A DNA stretch of 10,583 nucleotides from an uncultured Clostridia bacterium (lineage in GTDB: Bacteria > Bacillota > Clostridia > Oscillospirales > Acutalibacteraceae), in the NCBI GenBank assembly GCA_904420155.1, contig CAJFUH010000146.1, positions 1-10,583 on the forward strand. The letters run 5' to 3'. The notes under the pieces are model-generated. The model was not told the origin of the DNA and searched no databases. It saw nothing but the letters and a program-made list of their open reading frames with translations. Made by a program: the position numbers and the translations under genes. Positions 5,989-10,583 of this stretch are shown piece after piece. Within the stretch, counting starts at the first letter, position 1. Each line of letters starts with the position of its first letter.

Positions 5989-6825
5989 ATGCTAAAACGA
6001 ATTTTGTCTGCTATTGTAGGGGTATCTTTCGCGCTAGGCCTTTTAATTCTGAGTATCTGGGTTCCTTTTGCTATCAATATCGCTATTGCCCTGATTTGTA
6101 TTTTGGCTATTTATGAAATGTTTACCGCTATGGGGATTTTCCGGATGTATGGGATCACAATTCCCAGCTTTTTATTTGCCGCAGCAATGCCTTTGCTGGG
6201 AGAAGGGTTTGCCTGGCAGATTGCCTGGTATCTTTATACCCTTCTGATCTTTTCCATTATGATCTTTATGAACAAAGTGCTGACTTTTAAGGATATCGCT
6301 GTGATTTACAGTATGAACTTGTTGATCACGCTGTCCTTGAGTAAGATTATCACGCTGCGGGATATGGGGCTGGAACAAAACGCTATGTTTGGGATTTTCT
6401 TTATAGTCATGGTGCTGGCCTTGCCGTGGATGGCGGATACCGGGGCTTATTTTTTTGGAAGTTTCCTGGGAAAACATAAACTATGTCCGGATATCAGCCC
6501 CAAAAAGACGGTCGAAGGGGTTGTGGGGGGCGTGATTGTTTGCGTGCTGTCCACATTGCTGGTAGGGGTTATTTTTGACCTATGGATTTTCCCAGAAGGG
6601 ACAAACGTGCATTATCTAAGCCTGATTCTCTTGGGATTGGTAGGTTCTGTCTTGTCCGTATTGGGAGATTTGTGTTTCTCTTTGGTAAAAAGAGGATGCC
6701 ATATCAAAGATTTCGGCAATGCAATCCCTGGTCACGGCGGAATTCTGGACCGTTTTGACAGCGTGGTTTTTGTGGCGCCATTTCTTTATTTATTCGCGCA
6801 ATATCTCCCTTTGTATAGCGTATAA
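5989..6825 (+). CDS. cdsA: Phosphatidate cytidylyltransferase (CDP-diglyceride synthase)
   Basis: CdsA converts phosphatidic acid and CTP to CDP-diacylglycerol, the branch-point precursor of phosphatidylglycerol and other phospholipids, at the cytoplasmic membrane. The 278-residue protein is very hydrophobic, with about seven or eight predicted membrane segments by eye, beginning with one at roughly residues 5-25. The C-terminal family signature is clear: S231-LVKR, then HIKDFGNAIPGHGG from 238 and LDRFD, with K240, D241, D254 and D257 as metal and substrate residues. The ATG at 5989 directly follows the uppS TAA, with GGAGGGG at 5977-5983, giving a strong, coupled ribosome site. The uppS-cdsA pairing is common in bacteria. 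Nothing appears truncated. Confidence 0.96.
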   Translation: MLKRILSAIVGVSFALGLLILSIWVPFAINIAIALICILAIYEMFTAMGIFRMYGITIPSFLFAAAMPLLGEGFAWQIAWYLYTLLIFSIMIFMNKVLTFKDIAVIYSMNLLITLSLSKIITLRDMGLEQNAMFGIFFIVMVLALPWMADTGAYFFGSFLGKHKLCPDISPKKTVEGVVGGVIVCVLSTLLVGVIFDLWIFPEGTNVHYLSLILLGLVGSVLSVLGDLCFSLVKRGCHIKDFGNAIPGHGGILDRFDSVVFVAPFLYLFAQYLPLYSV

Positions 6826-6848
6826 TATGATTAAACGCGGAGGTTCGT

Positions 6849-8009
6849 GTGGCTATGACTGGAAATCTTTCTCTATTAGGCTCCACCGGTTCCATTGGCA
6901 CCCAGACTTTGGATGTAGTTCGTAAGCTTGGAATCCCGGTTTGCGCCCTGGCGGCACACTCTAATATTGACTTATTGGAACAACAAGCGCGGGAATTTTC
7001 CCCCAAATTGGTAGCAGTCTATGAAGAACAGGCCGCGCTGGAGTTAAAAAAGCGTCTGGCGGATAGCCATATAGAAGTAACCGTCGGGATGGAAGGCTTG
7101 TGCCAGGCGGCCAAATATCCTGAGGCGGATGTGGTCTTAAACGCAGTGGTAGGCATGGTGGGGCTTCAGCCCACACTGGAGGCGATAGAAGCCCAAAAAA
7201 ACGTAGCTTTGGCCAACAAAGAAACCCTGGTGGCAGGCGGGACCTTGGTAATGGAGAAAGCAAAACAAAAGGGGATTAAAATCCTCCCGGTAGACAGCGA
7301 ACACTCGGCGATTTTTCAGTGCTTGCAGGGATGTCCTACCCCCAAAGCACTGAACCGTTTGATCCTCACTGCTTCCGGCGGGCCTTTTTTTGGTAAAACA
7401 AGAGAAGAACTGAAGCAAGTGACTCCACAACAGGCTCTCAAGCATCCCAATTGGAATATGGGGGCAAAAGTGACCATTGATTCCGCCACAATGATGAATA
7501 AAGGGTTGGAACTCATGGAAGCGTTCTGGTTATTTTCTATGCCGGTGGATCGTATCGATATTGTAGTACATCGTGAGAGTATTGTGCATTCCCTGATTGA
7601 ATATCAGGATCATTCTATGATTGCACAGATGGGCGTCCCGGATATGAGGATTCCCATTCAATACGCGATCACTTGGCCGGAGCGATATCCTTCCCCCGTG
7701 GAGCAGTTAGATCTGACAAAAGTGGGGAGCCTGACTTTTTATTCGCCGGATGAAGAAACCTTTACCTGCCTGCGCGCTTGTAAAAAGGCCATCCGAAAAG
7801 GAGGGTTGGCCCCGGCGGCGGCCAATGGCGCCAATGAAACGGCGGTACCGCTCTTTTTGCAGGGAAAGATATCTTTTCCGGATATCGGTTGTCTGGTGGA
7901 GCAGGCGGTGGAAAGGCAGGAAGCCGGAACGGTTTCTTGTTTAGAAGATATATTACAGGCGGACAACGCGGCCAGAGCATTTGTTTTGGACAGCGTTGGC
8001 GCCAGATGA
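6849..8009 (+). CDS. dxr: 1-deoxy-D-xylulose 5-phosphate reductoisomerase
   Basis: Dxr (IspC) rearranges and reduces DXP to 2-C-methyl-D-erythritol 4-phosphate with NADPH, the first committed step of the MEP isoprenoid pathway. Motifs are the NADPH loop GSTGSIGT from residue 11, ANKETLVAGG, the metal-binding DSEHSAI at 149-155 (D149, E151), LTASGGPF, KHPNWNMG, and MMNKGLELMEA with N217, K218 and E221, the last being the third metal ligand. HRESIVHSL and AANGANETAV follow. The 386-residue length is normal. I keep the GTG at 6849 because GCGGAGG at 6837-6843 is 5 nt away; an in-frame ATG at 6855 (11-nt gap) would give a protein two residues shorter and cannot be excluded. The gene starts 23 nt after cdsA, and the rseP coding region begins at its end. 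Together with ispG downstream it supplies the prenyl units used by UppS. Confidence 0.97.
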   Translation: MAMTGNLSLLGSTGSIGTQTLDVVRKLGIPVCALAAHSNIDLLEQQAREFSPKLVAVYEEQAALELKKRLADSHIEVTVGMEGLCQAAKYPEADVVLNAVVGMVGLQPTLEAIEAQKNVALANKETLVAGGTLVMEKAKQKGIKILPVDSEHSAIFQCLQGCPTPKALNRLILTASGGPFFGKTREELKQVTPQQALKHPNWNMGAKVTIDSATMMNKGLELMEAFWLFSMPVDRIDIVVHRESIVHSLIEYQDHSMIAQMGVPDMRIPIQYAITWPERYPSPVEQLDLTKVGSLTFYSPDEETFTCLRACKKAIRKGGLAPAAANGANETAVPLFLQGKISFPDIGCLVEQAVERQEAGTVSCLEDILQADNAARAFVLDSVGAR

Positions 8010-8010
8010 G

Positions 8011-9093
8011 GTGGTAACCATTACTGTTGTATTGCTCATTATTATTGCAGTCTTGTTGTTTGGATTTATTATTTTTATTCATGAGTTTGGCCATTTTATT
8101 ATGGCGAAGCTTTCCAAAATCCGGGTCAATGAATTTGCCATAGGAATGGGGCCGGCCCTTTTGAAATTCCAAAAAGGGGAGACCAAATATGCCCTACGCC
8201 TTTTCCCCATAGGGGGTTATTGCGCCATGGAAGGGGAAGACAGCGAAAGCGATGACGAGGCTGCTTTTGGCAATAAACCGGTCTGGAAACGGATCCTGGT
8301 GGTAGCCATGGGAGCGATCATGAACATTATCCTCGGCATTGTGCTTATGATGATTTTGTTGGGACAACAGAATGGGTTTGCCAGCACGACTGTTGTAGAT
8401 TTTGCAGATAATGCTTCTTCCCAGGCCACCGGCCTACAAGTGGGGGATCAGATCACATCGATCAATGGGTATGCCATTTGGAGCAGTCCGGATATGAGTT
8501 TTGCCCTTGCCACGGATAAAGATTCTGTGGTAGAGATGGAAGTGATCCGGGATGGGCAGAAAGTGACTCTCAAAGATGTCACGTTTGATGCAGTGGAAAA
8601 CGACAACGGCACTCGGTCAGTGGTAATTGATTTTATTGTACAGGGGATACCGAAAAATCTAGGCAGCCTTATTACGGAATCGTTTAAACAGACTGTCAGT
8701 ATGGTACGCATGGTATGGGCCAGTTTGGCCGGGCTCATCACCGGCCAGTTCGGATTCAGCGATTTATCCGGGCCGGTAGGAGTGGCCAGCGCGATCACGG
8801 AAGTGGCGTCGGAAGGGTTAAAGACCAACTTTTTAGCTGCGGTGAACAATATCATTTATGTCATGGTAGTGATTACTGTAAACCTAGGGGTGGTAAACTT
8901 GCTGCCGTTGCCCGCCTTGGATGGAGGGAGACTGGTATTCCTGATCATTGAAGGGATCCGGAGGAAGCCGGTGCCGCCCAAATATGAAGGATGGATTCAT
9001 GCGGCTGGCTTTGTTCTGTTGATCTTATTGATGGTAGTCGTAACTTTCAGTGATGTTATGCGCTTGATTACAGGGCATGGGTTAGGAGCGTAA
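8011..9093 (+). CDS. rseP: Site-2 intramembrane zinc metalloprotease RseP/RasP
   Basis: This membrane protease cleaves transmembrane segments, typically of anti-sigma factors or signal-peptide remnants; its target here is unknown. HEFGH at 24-28 inside the first membrane helix is the zinc site and supplies the catalytic Glu. LPALDGGRL near 301-309 carries D304, the third metal ligand. A single PDZ-like domain lies at roughly 120-200, containing ATGLQVGDQITSINGY. Further membrane helices occur around 95-115, 275-295 and at the C-terminus. The start is uncertain. GTG 8011, right after the dxr stop, gives 360 residues, while in-frame TTG codons at 7996 and 7981 inside dxr would add 5 or 10 residues. 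None has a strong ribosome site, so translation is probably coupled to dxr. The gene ends 3 nt before ispG. The dxr-rseP-ispG order is known from other Clostridia. Confidence 0.94.
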   Translation: MVTITVVLLIIIAVLLFGFIIFIHEFGHFIMAKLSKIRVNEFAIGMGPALLKFQKGETKYALRLFPIGGYCAMEGEDSESDDEAAFGNKPVWKRILVVAMGAIMNIILGIVLMMILLGQQNGFASTTVVDFADNASSQATGLQVGDQITSINGYAIWSSPDMSFALATDKDSVVEMEVIRDGQKVTLKDVTFDAVENDNGTRSVVIDFIVQGIPKNLGSLITESFKQTVSMVRMVWASLAGLITGQFGFSDLSGPVGVASAITEVASEGLKTNFLAAVNNIIYVMVVITVNLGVVNLLPLPALDGGRLVFLIIEGIRRKPVPPKYEGWIHAAGFVLLILLMVVVTFSDVMRLITGHGLGA

Positions 9094-9096
9094 AAA

Positions 9097-10146
9097 ATGG
9101 AGCGAAGAAGATGCAGACAAATTTCCGTGGGTTCTATCCGGATAGGGGGAAACGCCCCTATTTCGGTACAGTCCATGTTGAACGTACCGGCCCACGATCA
9201 GGAAGGGAACATACGCCAGGCAGTGGCGTTGGAGCAAGCGGGCTGTGAGATCATCCGCGTAGCCATTCCAGATCGGGAAGCGGTATCTTTGATTCCTGCG
9301 CTAAAGGAAGCAGTATCTGTCCCCGTTGTGGCGGATATTCATTTTGACTATCGGCTGGCGCTGGAATCGGCGGCGGCTGGTGTGGATAAGATCCGTATTA
9401 ATCCGGGGAATATCGGGGATGACAGCCGCGTAAAAGCGGTAGCGGATGCCTGCCGGAATAAAAATATCCCTATTCGCATTGGCGTGAATTCTGGGTCTCT
9501 GGAAAAAGATATTTTGGCGAAATATGGGAGCCCCACTGCGGAAGCCTTGCGGGACAGCGCTTTGTATCACGCTTCCTTATTGGAGAAGTTTGATTTTAAT
9601 GATATTGTACTTTCCCTAAAATCATCTCATGTACAGACGATGGTCAAAGCCTATGAGCTGACCGCCCAGGCATGTGATTACCCCCTCCATCTGGGTGTAA
9701 CCGAAGCAGGTACCCAGCGGATGGGCATTATCAAATCGGCGGCGGGGATCGGTTCTTTACTGCTGCACGGCATTGGGGATACCATCCGGGTTTCCCTCAC
9801 CGATGATCCGGTGCAGGAGGTACGGGCGGCTTTGGATTTACTTAAAGCTTTGGATATCCGGAAAGATGGCATCCACTTTATATCCTGCCCGACCTGCGGC
9901 CGCACCAAGATTGATTTGATCGCTTTGGCCAACCAGGCGGAAAAAAAGCTGGCGGCATGCAACAAGAACCTTACCGTAGCTATCATGGGATGCGCGGTAA
10001 ACGGACCAGGCGAAGCGAAAGAGGCGGATATCGGCATCGCTGGGGGCGATGGGATGGGGCTAATTTTTAAAAAAGGAGAGGTTGTCCGGAGAGTTCCGGA
10101 AGATCAACTGTTAGAGGAATTGATGCAAGAGATCGAGCGAATGTGA
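9097..10146 (+). CDS. ispG: 4-hydroxy-3-methylbut-2-enyl diphosphate synthase (IspG/GcpE)
   Basis: IspG is the penultimate MEP-pathway enzyme. It reductively opens methylerythritol cyclodiphosphate to HMBPP using a 4Fe-4S cluster. The 349-residue length fits the two-domain bacterial form. The TIM-barrel half shows GGNAPISVQSM near the N-terminus, VADIHFDYRLAL, KIRINPGN and IRIGVNSGSLE. The cluster ligands are visible in the C-terminal half: C264 and C267 in SCPTCGRTK, C299, and E306 in GCAVNGPGEA. The ATG at 9097 follows the rseP stop by 3 nt, with TAGGAG at 9083-9088 inside the rseP end, so the two are coupled. All expected catalytic residues are present. Its product feeds IspH, not in this window, to make the IPP and DMAPP used by UppS. 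Confidence 0.97.
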   Translation: MERRRCRQISVGSIRIGGNAPISVQSMLNVPAHDQEGNIRQAVALEQAGCEIIRVAIPDREAVSLIPALKEAVSVPVVADIHFDYRLALESAAAGVDKIRINPGNIGDDSRVKAVADACRNKNIPIRIGVNSGSLEKDILAKYGSPTAEALRDSALYHASLLEKFDFNDIVLSLKSSHVQTMVKAYELTAQACDYPLHLGVTEAGTQRMGIIKSAAGIGSLLLHGIGDTIRVSLTDDPVQEVRAALDLLKALDIRKDGIHFISCPTCGRTKIDLIALANQAEKKLAACNKNLTVAIMGCAVNGPGEAKEADIGIAGGDGMGLIFKKGEVVRRVPEDQLLEELMQEIERM

Positions 10147-10161
10147 AGGGGATAGGGCTGG

Positions 10162-10583
10162 TTGAAAACATTAGGAGAATTATTCAAAAGGTATTTGGAT
10201 GATACCAGCCTGCTTCCTTCTGTGGAGCAGGCCGCCGTTCAGTCGATGAATATCGACACCCAAAAGAGAACAATGGAACTTGACGTGGCGTTTTCACAGC
10301 CTGTGGAACGCCGCGTGCTTTTTGATACGGAAAAAAGCCTGGCGAAATCCAGGCTGAACTTGAATTTTGTCAATATTTATCCCAAATTTCCGAAAGATAG
10401 TTTTTCGGTAGATTACTATCCGGAGCTGATACAAGAATTAAGCCGGAAAATAGCCAGTTTAAACGGTACTGTGAAGGATTCTACCGCCCGTTTGGAAGGG
10501 GATCGCTTGACGGTATCCCTCAAACATGGGGGAAAAGAGCGTTTGGCCAGCAAAAAGTTTGATAAGGAGCTTTCCCGCCTGAT
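10162..10583 (+). CDS. polC: Probable N-terminus of PolC-type DNA polymerase III alpha subunit (partial)
   Basis: An open frame of about 140 codons runs off the window end. It begins with TTG at 10162, the first possible start after an in-frame TAG at 10153, preceded by GATAGGG at 10151-10157. The protein begins LKTLGELFKRYLDD and continues as a mixed alpha/beta, charged, soluble sequence with no membrane segment. No catalytic polymerase or exonuclease motif lies in this portion, because those occur hundreds of residues further on in PolC. The assignment rests on the weakly conserved PolC N-terminal domain pattern (paired elements such as VERRVLF and LNLNFVNIYPKFP) and on the known ispG-polC order in Clostridia. 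PolC would be the replicative polymerase of a Gram-positive bacterium. If it is not PolC, it is an unrecognised soluble protein. The start codon is fairly firm but the identity is moderate. Confidence 0.68.
   Translation, partial: MKTLGELFKRYLDDTSLLPSVEQAAVQSMNIDTQKRTMELDVAFSQPVERRVLFDTEKSLAKSRLNLNFVNIYPKFPKDSFSVDYYPELIQELSRKIASLNGTVKDSTARLEGDRLTVSLKHGGKERLASKKFDKELSRL

Noticed and set aside
6798..6826. A TATAAT hexamer at 6821-6826 before dxr as an internal promoter
   Set aside because: No acceptable -35 box occurs 16-18 bases upstream; the hexamer overlaps the end of the cdsA coding sequence.

Overview
The window looks like a chromosomal segment of a low-to-moderate GC Firmicute, most likely a member of the Clostridia (Oscillospiraceae/Ruminococcaceae-like). 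This is inferred from the gene order pyrH-frr-uppS-cdsA-dxr-rseP-ispG-(polC), strong AGGAGG-type ribosome binding sites, frequent TTG and GTG starts, and an N-terminal fragment that fits PolC-type DNA polymerase III. All genes lie on the + strand. No RNA genes, CRISPR arrays, insertion sequences or phage structural genes were seen.

Region A (1-1634) holds a complete 501-residue AMP-forming acyl ligase of the long-chain acyl-CoA synthetase type. It is followed by a good Rho-independent terminator at 1595-1634.

Region B (about 1635-3909) is an accessory block. An AT-rich intergenic stretch carries a strong vegetative-type promoter (TTTACT-17-TATAAT) framed by an 8-bp inverted repeat. It leads into a two-gene unit. 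The first gene fuses two poorly characterised domains, a Gp37/Gp68-type DUF5131 domain and a DUF4186 domain. The second encodes a GNAT acetyltransferase and starts 15 nt later. A second AT-rich gap follows, with a plausible promoter and two short dyads ahead of pyrH.

Region C (3910-10583) is a compact housekeeping operon. PyrH makes UDP from UMP and Frr recycles ribosomes. UppS makes the undecaprenyl diphosphate carrier and CdsA makes CDP-diacylglycerol. Dxr and IspG are two steps of the MEP isoprenoid pathway that supplies UppS. RseP is an intramembrane site-2 protease. The last gene, cut by the window end, is probably polC. Spacing within the operon is very tight (abutting, overlapping or a few bases), except for a 70-nt gap between frr and uppS. 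That gap contains a perfect 16-bp hairpin without a U-tract.

The most notable items are the DUF5131-DUF4186 fusion, its dyad-framed promoter, and the frr-uppS hairpin directly ahead of a uppS gene with almost no Shine-Dalgarno sequence. The housekeeping part is otherwise ordinary, and no clear new multi-gene system can be demonstrated from the sequence alone.
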